Origin: Mycolicibacterium sp. MU0050
GTDB lineage: Bacteria > Actinomycetota > Actinomycetes > Mycobacteriales > Mycobacteriaceae
Length of the DNA: 64,000 nt
Assembly: GCF_963378085.1 (NCBI RefSeq)
Contig: NZ_OY726395.1
Location: 3,720,001-3,784,000 of the forward strand
Direction of reading: 5' to 3'
A program made the translations under genes and the position numbers. Below, piece by piece: positions 47,771 to 58,501 of the stretch (positions are counted from its first letter, which is position 1; every line of letters starts with the position of its first letter). Under the pieces are notes generated by a model, which had not been told where the DNA came from, made no database searches, and saw only the letters and a program-made list of their open reading frames with translations.

Positions 47771-48277
47771 GTGACCGCTGTCTACGTGGCCGCGTTCGCG
47801 GTCGGCGGAATCGCCGTGCTCGCGACGCTGTTGCTCACCGACCTCGATCTCGGCGGCGACGGTGACGGCCTGCCCTTCCTGAGCCTGACCAGTCTGTCCG
47901 CCGGGCTGCTCGGTGCCGGGACCGGCGGGCTGGTCAGCACGCTGGCCGGCGTCGGGGCGGTGGCCGCCGGGGTGATCGCCGCCCTCAGCGCGATCGTGCT
48001 GGTCGTCGCGCTGCAGGGAGTGGTGCTGCCGCTGTTGCGCCGGCAGGAGGCCAATTCCACCCAGGGCCGGCTCTCCTACATCGGCCGGCTCGGCACCGTC
48101 ACCCTCGACGTCGAGCCCAACGGCTGGGGCGAGATCAGCTTCGTCGACGCCGACGGCAACCGCGTGCACACCCGCGCGGTCACCGCCGAGCCGGAAACCC
48201 TGCGCAAGTCCACCCCGGTGTACATCTCCGACGTCGACACGGACTTCGTCCACGTCGTCGCGGTGCCCGAGTCCTGA
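47771..48277 (+). CDS. NfeD-like membrane protein
   Basis: 168 aa from GTG 47771 with a GGGAG site. Hydrophobic segments VYVAAFAVGGIAVLATLLL and AGVIAALSAIVLVVALQGVV flank a short loop, and the C-terminal OB-fold domain follows (SYIGRLGTVTLDVEPNGWGE ... TPVYISDVDTDFVHVVAV). This is the short NfeD form that pairs with flotillins, as in Bacillus YuaF-FloT. The flotillin gene starts 31 nt downstream. Confidence 0.82.
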   Translation: MTAVYVAAFAVGGIAVLATLLLTDLDLGGDGDGLPFLSLTSLSAGLLGAGTGGLVSTLAGVGAVAAGVIAALSAIVLVVALQGVVLPLLRRQEANSTQGRLSYIGRLGTVTLDVEPNGWGEISFVDADGNRVHTRAVTAEPETLRKSTPVYISDVDTDFVHVVAVPES

Positions 48278-48308
48278 CGAACCCCGCCACCGCCAGAAAG
48301 GTCGACCG

Positions 48309-49763
48309 ATGTCCACCCTGATGATCATCGCCATCGCCGCGATCGCAGCGCTGCTGCTGTTGGTCGCACTCCCCCTGATCTACGTCAAGAACTACATCAA
48401 GGTGCCGCCCAACGAGGTGGCCGTGTTCACCGGGCGCGGCACCCCGAAGGTGGTGCGCGGCGGGGCCAGGTTCCGGATGCCCGGCATCGAACGCGTCGAC
48501 ATCATGAGCCTGGAACCGTTCAACGTAAGCATCAACCTGCAGAACGCGCTGTCCAACAACGGCGTGCCGGTCAACGTCGAGGCGGTCGGCCTGGTCCGGA
48601 TCGGGTCGGCCGACGAGGCGGTGCAGACCGCCGTGCAACGCTTCCTCACCTCCGACCTGAACGAGCTGCAGCGCCAGATCAACGAGATCCTGGCCGGCAG
48701 CCTGCGCGGCATCACCGCGACCATGACCGTCGAGGACCTCAACTCCAACCGGGACAGCCTGGCGCGCAGCGTGGTCGACGAGGCGGGCGGCGACCTGGCC
48801 CGCATCGGCATGGAAGTCGACGTGCTCAAGATCGCCGGCATCTCCGACGCCAACGACTACCTGAAGTCGCTGGGCCAGCGGCGCATCGCCGAGGTCAAGC
48901 GTGACGCCGCGGTGGGCACGGCCGAGGCCGAACGCGACGCCCAGATCCAGTCCGCCAAGGCGCGCCAGGAGGGTTCGGTGGCCCAGGCCGAGGCCGACAC
49001 CGCGATCGCCACCGCCAACCAGCGCCGCGACGTCGAACTGGCCCGGTTGCGCGCCCAGACCGAGGCCGAGAACGCCCAGGCCGACCAGGCCGGTCCGCTG
49101 GCCAACGCCCGCGCCCAGAAGGACGTCGGCATCGCCGTCGAGCAGGCCGAGGCCGCCCGGGTGCAGGCCCGCATCGAGGTCGAGCAGCGCCGCGCCGAGC
49201 AGGCCCAGGCCGCGCTGCAGGCCGACGTGATCGCCCCGGCCGAGGCCCAGCGCCAGGCGGACATCGCCCTGGCCGAGGGCCAGCGCCAGGCGGCGATCCT
49301 GGCGGCCCAGGCCCAGGCCGAGGCGGCGCGGCAGGCCGGTGTGGCCGAGGCCGACGCGCGCAAGGCCGCCGCCGACGCGCTGCGGGTCGAACGCGAGGCC
49401 GAGGCCGACGGCATCAAGGCGAAGCTGCTGGCCGAGGCGGAGGGCAAGAAGCAGATCGCCGCGGCGCTGAACAGCTACTCCAGCGAGGCGGCCCGGCTGC
49501 AGATGCTGCCAGACGTGTTGGCCTCGGTGGTCAAGTCCACCGAGGCCGCCGCGGCCCCGCTCGCCGAGATCGAGCGGCTGTCCATCATCGGTGGATCCGC
49601 GGACACCCAGGACGCCGTGGGCGGCCTGCTCGGGGTGAGCCCGCTGGCGGTCGCCAAGACCATCGAGGCGCTGAAGTCCTCTGGTATCGACGTCGCCGCG
49701 ATGCTCAACCACGGCAACGGCGAGCCCGTCGCGACCCCGGGCGACCCGGCGCCCGCGGAGTAG
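48309..49763 (+). CDS. Flotillin / SPFH-domain membrane scaffold protein
   Basis: 484 aa. The N-terminal helix MIIAIAAIAALLLLVALPLI (~5-24) anchors it. The SPFH domain (~27-200) has VPPNEVAVFTGRG, ARFRMPGIERVDIM and MEVDVLKIAGISD. A long Ala/Glu/Gln coiled coil (~200-400, rich in AEAERDAQ and QAEAARQAG types) follows, as in flotillins. It is expected to oligomerise at fluid membrane domains. It is in an operon with nfeD. M. tuberculosis has no equivalent between infA and Rv3463 as far as I recall. Confidence 0.92.
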   Translation: MSTLMIIAIAAIAALLLLVALPLIYVKNYIKVPPNEVAVFTGRGTPKVVRGGARFRMPGIERVDIMSLEPFNVSINLQNALSNNGVPVNVEAVGLVRIGSADEAVQTAVQRFLTSDLNELQRQINEILAGSLRGITATMTVEDLNSNRDSLARSVVDEAGGDLARIGMEVDVLKIAGISDANDYLKSLGQRRIAEVKRDAAVGTAEAERDAQIQSAKARQEGSVAQAEADTAIATANQRRDVELARLRAQTEAENAQADQAGPLANARAQKDVGIAVEQAEAARVQARIEVEQRRAEQAQAALQADVIAPAEAQRQADIALAEGQRQAAILAAQAQAEAARQAGVAEADARKAAADALRVEREAEADGIKAKLLAEAEGKKQIAAALNSYSSEAARLQMLPDVLASVVKSTEAAAAPLAEIERLSIIGGSADTQDAVGGLLGVSPLAVAKTIEALKSSGIDVAAMLNHGNGEPVATPGDPAPAE

Positions 49764-49817
49764 CCCGGTTCGTCGGTCGCCCCGCGGGATCGGACTGACC
49801 GGCGCATACTTGGCGCA

Positions 49818-51482
49818 ATGCCCGGATCAGAGTCGCAGAGCCGCAAACCCGTCATCGTGACCGTCGACGACGATCCCGGGGTTTCCCGGGCCGTCGCGCG
49901 GGATCTGCGCCGCCACTACGGCGAGCACTTCCGGATTGTGCGCGCCGAGTCGGGCCCGGATGCGCTGGCGGCCCTGACCGAACTCAAACTGCGCGGCGAG
50001 ACGGTGGCCGTCTTCGTCGCCGACTACCGGATGCCGCAGATGAGCGGCATCGAGTTCCTCGAAGCCGCAATGGATCTGTTCCCGCTGGCGCGTCGGGTGC
50101 TGCTGACCGCCTACGCCGACACCCATGCGGCCATCGATGCCATCAACGTCGTCGACCTCGACCACTATCTGCTCAAGCCGTGGGACCCGCCGGAGGAGAA
50201 GCTGTATCCGGTCATCGACGCGTTGATCGACGCGTGGCGCACCACCGGCGACCGGGCCATCCCGCACACCAAGATCATCGGCCACCCCTGGAATGCGCGG
50301 TCTTCGGAGGTGCGTGAGTTCCTTGCCCGAAACCGATTGCACTACAGCTGGTTTCGCGCCGACGAAGCCAAGGGCCAGCGCCTGCTGGAGGCGGCCGGGC
50401 TGGACGGGATGACGCTGCCGGTGGTGATCACCGAAGCGGGCCGGACGCTGGTGGCGCCGTCGGACGCCGAGCTGGCGGCCACCCTGGGGCTGACCACCAC
50501 CCCGGCCGAGGATTTCTACGACCTGGTGGTGATCGGCGGCGGTCCGGCCGGTCTGGCCGCCGCGGTCTACGGCGCCTCGGAGGGGCTGACGACCGTCCTG
50601 ATCGAGCGCACCGCCACCGGCGGTCAGGCCGGCCAGAGCTCACGCATCGAGAACTATCTCGGCTTCCCCGACGGGTTGTCGGGCTCCCAGCTGGCCGAGC
50701 GGGCCCGCCGCCAGGCCGAGAAGTTCGACGCCGAACTGATCACGGCCGCCGAGGCGACCGCCCTCGAGGTGGACGGGGCCGCGCGCACCGTCAGGCTCTC
50801 CGACGGCCGCTGCATCGGCGCCCGCGCGGTGATCTTGGCGATGGGCGTCGAGTACCGGCAGCTACCGGCGGAGGGGTGCGCCGGGCTGACGGGCGCCGGG
50901 GTGCATTACGGGGCGACGTCGTCGGTTGCCGCCGACTGCGCCGACGACGACGTCTACGTCATCGGCGGCGCCAATTCGGCGGGCCAGGCGGCGATGTTCC
51001 TGTCCCGCACCGCGAGATCGGTGACCATCGTCAGCCGTCGCACCCTCGATGAGTCGATGTCGCACTACCTGGTTCAGCAGATCCGGGGCAACGACAAGAT
51101 CACCGAACTGCCCCACACCGTGGTGCACGCCGTCCACGGCAACGGGCGCCTGGAGGGCATCTGCCTGCAGGACATCCGCACCGGGGCGCAGTCGAACTTC
51201 CGCTGCGGCCGGATGTTCATCTTCATCGGCGCCGAACCGCGCACCGACTGGCTCGACGGTGTCGTGGTGCGCGACGACCACGGGTTCATCCTGGCCGGGC
51301 CGGATCTGCGCGAGGTGTCCGGTTGGACCGTGGACCGCCCGCCGCACCATCTCGAGACCAGCGTCCCCGGCGTCTTCGCGGCCGGCGATGTCCGGGCGGA
51401 GTCGGCGAAACGGGTGGCTGCCGCCGTCGGCGAGGGATCGATGGCGGTGATGCTGGTGCACCGGTATCTGGCCGAGGCCTAG
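49818..51482 (+). CDS. Response regulator fused to a thioredoxin-reductase-like flavoprotein
   Basis: 554 aa. The receiver domain (~10-135) has VTVDDDPG, phospho-acceptor Asp69 in FVADYRMPQMSG, Thr97 and Lys120 (LLKPWD). A thioredoxin/glutaredoxin-like linker (~145-220: TKIIGHPWNARSSEVREFL) leads to a two-dinucleotide-fold module: VVIGGGPAGLAAAVYGASEG, ATGGQAGQSSRIENYLGFPD, VYVIGGANSAGQAAMFLS, and FAAGDVRAESAKRVAAAVGE. The thioredoxin reductase CxxC is replaced by GATS in HYGATSSVAADC. It therefore cannot reduce thioredoxin in the usual way and may be a flavin redox sensor. The cognate kinase gene follows 9 nt later. Confidence 0.9.
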   Translation: MPGSESQSRKPVIVTVDDDPGVSRAVARDLRRHYGEHFRIVRAESGPDALAALTELKLRGETVAVFVADYRMPQMSGIEFLEAAMDLFPLARRVLLTAYADTHAAIDAINVVDLDHYLLKPWDPPEEKLYPVIDALIDAWRTTGDRAIPHTKIIGHPWNARSSEVREFLARNRLHYSWFRADEAKGQRLLEAAGLDGMTLPVVITEAGRTLVAPSDAELAATLGLTTTPAEDFYDLVVIGGGPAGLAAAVYGASEGLTTVLIERTATGGQAGQSSRIENYLGFPDGLSGSQLAERARRQAEKFDAELITAAEATALEVDGAARTVRLSDGRCIGARAVILAMGVEYRQLPAEGCAGLTGAGVHYGATSSVAADCADDDVYVIGGANSAGQAAMFLSRTARSVTIVSRRTLDESMSHYLVQQIRGNDKITELPHTVVHAVHGNGRLEGICLQDIRTGAQSNFRCGRMFIFIGAEPRTDWLDGVVVRDDHGFILAGPDLREVSGWTVDRPPHHLETSVPGVFAAGDVRAESAKRVAAAVGEGSMAVMLVHRYLAEA

Positions 51483-51491
51483 GGGGTCGCG

Positions 51492-52940
51492 ATGTCCGAG
51501 GACTGCCGTGCCGACGAATTGCGGACACTGTTCCTGTTCGAGCGGCTCTCCGACGAGCAACTCGACGTGCTCTGTGCCGCAGGGCGAATCGAGACGTTTC
51601 CGGTGGGCCCCCTGTTCGCCGAGGGGGCACCGGCGACGTGCCTGTATGTGCTGATCGACGGTGAGCTGGTGATGTCGAAGCGTTCCGGCGGCGTCGACAT
51701 CGAGACCAACCGGACCGCGCAGCGCGGGGTGTACTGCGGCGCCTGGTCGGCCTACCTCCCCGGGGGCGCGCCCGAGTATCCGACCTCGGTGCGGCTCACC
51801 CGGCCGTCGCGGATGTTCGTCCTGCCCGCCCCCGACTTCGCCGAGTTCATGCGAACCCAGTTCCCGATGGCCGTGCACCTGTTGGAGGGGCACATGATTG
51901 GCGGGGAACGACAGCGCCAACTCATCGGCCAGCGCGAACGGCTGCTCGCGCTGGGCACCATCACCGCCGGGCTGACCCACCAGCTCAACAATCCGGCGGC
52001 GGCGACCGCCCGCGCAGTGGCCGACCTGCGCGAGCACATCGGCAAGATGCGGTACAAGCTGGCGATGCTGGCCGAGGGCAGGTTCACCCCGGAGGCGCTG
52101 CGGAAGTTGGTCACCGTCCAGGACGAGGTCGCCGAGAAGCTGACCGAGACGGCTCGCGGCGAATCCTCCGCCCTGGAATCGTCGGATCGCGAGGACGAGC
52201 TGGGCCAATGGTTCGAGGACCGCGGCGTGCCCCACGCCTGGGACTACGCATCGACGTTCGTGGAGGCGGGCCTGGACGTCGCCTGGTTGGACCAGGTGGC
52301 GAACACCGTCGACACCGCGCTACTGCCGAGCGCGATCGGCTGGCTGCGGCACACCATCGACGCCGAACTGCGCATCCAGGAGATCGCCGAGGCCAGCAAG
52401 CGCATCTCGGCGCTGCTGGCCGGCGCCAAGCAGTATTCCCAGATGGACCGCGGCACCTACCAGAACGCGAACGTCAACGAGCTGTTGCGCAGCACCATCA
52501 TGATGTTCGGCGACAAGCTCGGCCCCGCGGGCAAGAACAAGCCGGTGACCCTGGTCAAGGAGATGGATCACGACCTACCCGAGATCGCCTGCTACCCCGG
52601 CGACCTCAACCAGGTGTGGACCAACCTCATCGACAACGCCATCGGCGCGATGGGCGGCCGCGGGACCCTGACGGTACGGACCAACACCGACAACGACACG
52701 ATGATCCGCGTCCAGATCTGCGACGACGGCCCGGGCATTCCGGACGACATCGTCGAGAAGATCTTCACCCCCTTCTTCACCACCAAGCCGACGGGCGAGG
52801 GCACCGGGCTCGGTCTGGATCTGGCCTGGCGGGTGGTGGTCGAGAAGCATCGCGGCAGCCTGTCGGTGGAGTCCAAGCCCGGCGACACCCGCTTCACCGT
52901 GTGCCTGCCGCGCCAAGCGCCGGCGCCGGGCGCGGAATAG
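51492..52940 (+). CDS. Soluble histidine kinase with cyclic-nucleotide-binding domain
   Basis: 482 aa without membrane segments. An N-terminal cNMP-binding-like domain (~10-130: LFLFERLSDEQLDVLCAAGR, ATCLYVLIDGELVMSK) precedes the kinase core. The H-box is GTITAGLTHQLNNPAAA (His ~163), the N-box NLIDNAIGAM, the G1 box DDGPGIPDD, then FTPFFTTKPTGEGTGLGLDL. It probably phosphorylates the receiver of the preceding flavoprotein in response to a nucleotide or to redox state relayed by it. Whether the N-terminal domain binds cAMP is not settled by the motif. Confidence 0.9.
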   Translation: MSEDCRADELRTLFLFERLSDEQLDVLCAAGRIETFPVGPLFAEGAPATCLYVLIDGELVMSKRSGGVDIETNRTAQRGVYCGAWSAYLPGGAPEYPTSVRLTRPSRMFVLPAPDFAEFMRTQFPMAVHLLEGHMIGGERQRQLIGQRERLLALGTITAGLTHQLNNPAAATARAVADLREHIGKMRYKLAMLAEGRFTPEALRKLVTVQDEVAEKLTETARGESSALESSDREDELGQWFEDRGVPHAWDYASTFVEAGLDVAWLDQVANTVDTALLPSAIGWLRHTIDAELRIQEIAEASKRISALLAGAKQYSQMDRGTYQNANVNELLRSTIMMFGDKLGPAGKNKPVTLVKEMDHDLPEIACYPGDLNQVWTNLIDNAIGAMGGRGTLTVRTNTDNDTMIRVQICDDGPGIPDDIVEKIFTPFFTTKPTGEGTGLGLDLAWRVVVEKHRGSLSVESKPGDTRFTVCLPRQAPAPGAE

Positions 52941-52964
52941 CCGGCCGGGGCCCGCGGGTTCTCC

Positions 52965-53153
52965 TTGAGCATGACCATGGCCGCCGAAGTCGTCGCGCAC
53001 GGCACCGTCGAGCAGGTCGCCGCGCAACTGCGCGCGCATCTGCGGGCCGGCGCCGACCACGTGCCTGTGCAGGTGCTCACCGGAACTGACAAGCTGGTGG
53101 GTGCCCTCGCCGAATTGGCCGGCCCCCTGGGCCTGACCGCCGGCGCCGCCTAG
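52965..53153 (+). pseudogene. Decayed 3' end of an F420 oxidoreductase gene
   Basis: About 54 codons match the C-terminus of the next gene: VVAHGTVEQVAAQLRAHL here versus [18 protein letters not shown] there, then GADHVPVQVL versus [10 protein letters not shown], ending LAGPLGLTA in both. Nothing homologous to the front of the enzyme precedes it; the 5' side runs into the kinase stop at 52940. It is thus a leftover of a tandem duplication, or the tail of a former neighbouring paralogue. The ATG at 52965 is probably fortuitous. Confidence 0.75.
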
Positions 53154-55049
<1,896 letters not shown>

Positions 55050-55050
55050 T

Positions 55051-55656
55051 ATGGCTTTTCGCGAACTGAAGATCCCGGGCTCCTACGAGATCACCCCTGT
55101 GCTGCGCACCGATGACCGGGGCACCTTCTTCGAATGGTTCACCGATGCCGAGTTCCGCGAGTTCGCCGGGCACCGGCTGGACCTGCGGCAGGCCAACTGC
55201 TCGGTGTCCTCGGCCGGCGTGCTGCGCGGCCTGCACTTCGCCCAGCTGCCACCCAGCCAGGCCAAGTACGTCACGTGTGTGCGCGGCGCGGTGTTCGACG
55301 TGGTGGCCGACGTGCGGGTGGGCTCGCCCACCTACGGCCAGTGGGATTCGGTGCGGCTCGACGAGCAGACCCGCAACTCGGTGTACCTGTCCGAGGGCCT
55401 GGCCCACGGCTTCCTGGCGCTCGAGGACGACTCGACGGTGATGTATCTGTGTTCGGCCGGCTATGCCCCGCAGCGCGAACACACCATCTCCCCGACCGAT
55501 CCGGAGATCGGGATCGACTGGCCGGAAACGGTTTTCGGCACCACGCGGGTGATCTCGGAACGCGATGCCGCCGCCCCCAGCCTGGCCGAAGTCAAGGCCG
55601 CCGGGTTGCTGCCCAGCTGGCAGGACACCCAGGACTTCATCGCCGGCCTGGCTTAG
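55051..55656 (+). CDS. rmlC: dTDP-4-dehydrorhamnose 3,5-epimerase
   Basis: 201 aa, a cupin-fold epimerase. GVLRGLHFAQ holds the catalytic His, with FDVVADVRVGSPTYGQW and LAHGFLALEDDSTVMYLCSA following. It epimerises C3 and C5 of the RmlB product. The gene is directly coupled to rmlB. rmlA and rmlD are not in the window, as in M. tuberculosis. Confidence 0.97.
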   Translation: MAFRELKIPGSYEITPVLRTDDRGTFFEWFTDAEFREFAGHRLDLRQANCSVSSAGVLRGLHFAQLPPSQAKYVTCVRGAVFDVVADVRVGSPTYGQWDSVRLDEQTRNSVYLSEGLAHGFLALEDDSTVMYLCSAGYAPQREHTISPTDPEIGIDWPETVFGTTRVISERDAAAPSLAEVKAAGLLPSWQDTQDFIAGLA

Positions 55657-55709
55657 GCCACCCCGCCGCCCACCCCGGGCGTCCCCGACCGACGGTCTTC
55701 GACAAGGTC

Positions 55710-55739
55710 TTGCGCGGCGCCATTCCCATTTACTAGGAT
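55710..55739 (+). promoter_or_regulatory. Candidate promoter of the mmsA operon
   Basis: TTGCGC (55710-55715) as -35 and TAGGAT (55734-55739) as -10 with an 18-bp spacer resemble housekeeping sigma consensus. They lie 40 bp before the mmsA ATG, in a locally AT-rich stretch after rmlC. The leader would be about 30 nt. Confidence 0.45.
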
Positions 55740-55778
55740 ATGCAAGTATCTCTGCTCCGACTCTCCGCAGGACGTCTC

Positions 55779-57299
55779 ATGACCTCAAAGATTCCGCACT
55801 TCGTCGATGGACGTCGTAGCGACCTCTCCTCCACCCGTACCGCCGATGTGCTCAACCCCAGCACCGGCAGCGTCCAGGCTCAGGTGCTGTTGGCCTCCAA
55901 GGCCGACGTCGACACCGCCGTGGCCTCGGCCGTGGCAGCCCAGAAGGAATGGGCGGCCTACAACCCGCAGCGCCGCGCGCGGATCCTGATGAAGTTCATC
56001 GAGCTGGTCAACGCCAACGCCGACGAGCTGGCCGAACTCCTGTCCAAGGAGCACGGCAAGACGGTGGCCGACTCGCACGGCGACATCCAGCGCGGAATCG
56101 AGGTGATCGAGTTCGCCGTCGGCGTCCCGCACCTGATGAAGGGCGAGTTCACCGAGAACGCCGGCACCGGCATCGACGTCTACTCGATCCGCCAGCCGCT
56201 CGGCGTGGTCGCCGGCATCACCCCGTTCAACTTCCCCGCGATGATCCCGCTGTGGAAGGCCGGCCCGGCGCTGGCCTGCGGTAACGCGCTGATCCTCAAG
56301 CCGTCCGAGCGCGACCCCTCGGTGCCGCTGCGGCTGGCCGAGCTGTTCACCGAGGCCGGCCTGCCCGACGGCGTGCTGCAGGTGGTGCAGGGCGACAAGG
56401 AGGCGGTCGACGCCATCCTGGAGCACCCCGACATCCAGGCCGTCGGCTTCGTCGGCTCCTCGGACATCGCCCAGTACATCTACTCCGGCGCGGCCAACAA
56501 CGGTAAGCGCGCCCAGTGCTTCGGCGGCGCCAAGAACCACATGATCGTGATGCCCGACGCCGACCTGGATCAGGCCGTGGACGCCCTGATCGGCGCCGGC
56601 TACGGCAGCGCCGGCGAGCGCTGCATGGCCATCAGCGTGGCCGTCCCGGTGGGCAAGGACACCGCGGATCGCCTCCGTAATCGGCTGGTCGAGCGGATCA
56701 GCCAGCTGCGGGTCGGCCACAGCCTCGACCCCAAGGCCGACTACGGCCCGCTGGTCACCGGCGCCGCCCTGGAGCGGGTCCGCGACTACATCAAGCAGGG
56801 CGTCGAGGCCGGCGCCGAGCTGGTGGTCGACGGCCGCGAGCGCGGCAGCGACGACCTGGCCTTCGGCGACGAAGACCTGTCGAAGGGCTATTTCATCGGC
56901 CCCACCCTGTTCGACAACGTCACCCCCGAGATGTCGATCTACACCGACGAGATCTTCGGCCCGGTGCTGTGCATCGTGCGAGCCGAGGACTACGACGAGG
57001 CGCTGCGGCTGCCGTCCGAGCACGAGTACGGCAACGGCGTGGCGATCTTCACCCGCGACGGCGACGCCGCCCGCGACTTCGTCTCCCGGGTGCAGGTCGG
57101 CATGGTGGGCGTCAACGTGCCCATCCCGGTTCCGGTGTCCTATCACAGCTTCGGCGGCTGGAAGCGCTCCGGCTTCGGTGACCTCAACCAGTACGGGACG
57201 GCGTCGATCCAGTTCTACACCAAGGTCAAGACCGTCACCGAGCGCTGGCCGTCGGGCATCAAGGATGGCGCCGAGTTCGTCATCCCCACCTTCAAGTAG
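55779..57299 (+). CDS. mmsA: CoA-acylating methylmalonate-semialdehyde dehydrogenase
   Basis: 506 aa from ATG 55779 (MTSKIPHFVDGRRSD). GITPFNFPAMIPLWK, FVGSSDIAQYIYSGAANNGK and the catalytic Cys in GSAGERCMAIS mark the CoA-dependent MMSDH subfamily; SSKEHGKT-type and VPIPVPVSYHSFGGWKRSGF regions agree. It oxidises methylmalonate or malonate semialdehyde to propionyl- or acetyl-CoA in valine breakdown. The following acyl-CoA dehydrogenase and mmsB genes complete the pathway, matching Rv0753c-Rv0751c content in a different location. Confidence 0.95.
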   Translation: MTSKIPHFVDGRRSDLSSTRTADVLNPSTGSVQAQVLLASKADVDTAVASAVAAQKEWAAYNPQRRARILMKFIELVNANADELAELLSKEHGKTVADSHGDIQRGIEVIEFAVGVPHLMKGEFTENAGTGIDVYSIRQPLGVVAGITPFNFPAMIPLWKAGPALACGNALILKPSERDPSVPLRLAELFTEAGLPDGVLQVVQGDKEAVDAILEHPDIQAVGFVGSSDIAQYIYSGAANNGKRAQCFGGAKNHMIVMPDADLDQAVDALIGAGYGSAGERCMAISVAVPVGKDTADRLRNRLVERISQLRVGHSLDPKADYGPLVTGAALERVRDYIKQGVEAGAELVVDGRERGSDDLAFGDEDLSKGYFIGPTLFDNVTPEMSIYTDEIFGPVLCIVRAEDYDEALRLPSEHEYGNGVAIFTRDGDAARDFVSRVQVGMVGVNVPIPVPVSYHSFGGWKRSGFGDLNQYGTASIQFYTKVKTVTERWPSGIKDGAEFVIPTFK

Positions 57300-57324
57300 G
57301 GACCGGACGTAGGTCGAGCTGAAC

Positions 57325-58485
57325 ATGTTTGAGATGGATGACGACGAACGCGTGATCGCCGAGACGGCGGCCGCGTTCGCGACCAAACGCCTTGCGCCGC
57401 ATGCGCTGGAGTGGGACGAGACCAAGCACTTCCCCACCGATGTGCTACGCGAGGCCGCCGAGTTGGGCATGGCGGGCATCTACTGCAACGAGGACGTCGG
57501 CGGCAGCGGCCTGCGGCGGCTCGACGCCGTGCGGATCTTCGAGGAACTCGCGGCCGCGGACCCGACGATCGCGTCGTTCATCTCGATCCACAACATGTGC
57601 GCGTGGATGGTGGACAGCTACGGCACCCTGGAGCAGCGCAAGACCTGGGTGCCGCGGCTGGCCTCCATGGAGGCGATCGCGAGCTATTGCCTCACCGAAC
57701 CGGGCGCCGGTTCGGACGCCTCGGCGTTGCGCACCCGGGCGGTGCGCGACGGGTCCGACTACGTCCTCGACGGCGTCAAGCAGTTCATCTCCGGCGCCGG
57801 GGCCTCCGACGTCTACGTGGTGATGGCCCGCACCGGCGCCGAGGGGCCGCGCGGGATCTCCGCGTTCGTGGTCGAAAAGGGCACGCCGGGGCTGAGTTTC
57901 GGCGCCAACGAGGCCAAGATGGGCTGGAGCGCGCAGCCCACCGCGCAGGTGATCCTCGAGAAGGTCCGGGTTCCGGCCGACGCGCTGCTCGGCGGCGCCG
58001 AGGGCGAGGGCGCCGGCTTCGGCATCGCGATGAACGGGCTCAACGGCGGCCGGATCAACATCGCCGCCTGTTCCCTGGGCGGGGCGCGGACCGCGCACGA
58101 GAAGGCGGCCGCCTACGTCCGCGACCGGGAGGCCTTCGGCGGCTCGCTGCTGGACGAACCGACCATCCGGTTCACCCTGGCGGATATGGCCACCGCGTTG
58201 GAAACCTCGCGAATCATGTTGTGGCGCGCCGCTTCCGCTCTTGACGCCGGAGCGCCCGACAAGGTCGAATTGTGCGCGATGGCCAAACGTTACGTGACCG
58301 ACGCCTGCTTCGAGGTCGCCGATCAGGCGCTGCAGTTGCACGGCGGTTACGGCTATCTGTGCGAGTACGGCCTCGAGAAGATCGTGCGCGACCTGCGCGT
58401 GCACCGCATCCTCGAGGGCACGAACGAAATCATGCGAGTGGTCATCGGCCGGGCCGAGGCCGCCCGCGCCAGGGCCGCCGGTTAA
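57325..58485 (+). CDS. Acyl-CoA dehydrogenase, probably isobutyryl-CoA (FadE9-like)
   Basis: 386 aa. CLTEPGAGSDASALRTRAVR is the flavin/substrate loop, and QLHGGYGYLCEYGLEKIVRD with RILEGTNEIMRVVIGRA the C-terminal signature; the catalytic Glu position falls in this C-terminal region. Placed between mmsA and mmsB, its likely substrate is isobutyryl-CoA from valine. M. tuberculosis fadE9 (Rv0752c) has the same neighbours. Confidence 0.93.
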   Translation: MFEMDDDERVIAETAAAFATKRLAPHALEWDETKHFPTDVLREAAELGMAGIYCNEDVGGSGLRRLDAVRIFEELAAADPTIASFISIHNMCAWMVDSYGTLEQRKTWVPRLASMEAIASYCLTEPGAGSDASALRTRAVRDGSDYVLDGVKQFISGAGASDVYVVMARTGAEGPRGISAFVVEKGTPGLSFGANEAKMGWSAQPTAQVILEKVRVPADALLGGAEGEGAGFGIAMNGLNGGRINIAACSLGGARTAHEKAAAYVRDREAFGGSLLDEPTIRFTLADMATALETSRIMLWRAASALDAGAPDKVELCAMAKRYVTDACFEVADQALQLHGGYGYLCEYGLEKIVRDLRVHRILEGTNEIMRVVIGRAEAARARAAG

Positions 58486-58501
58486 CGGAAGAAGGTTGGC
58501 A

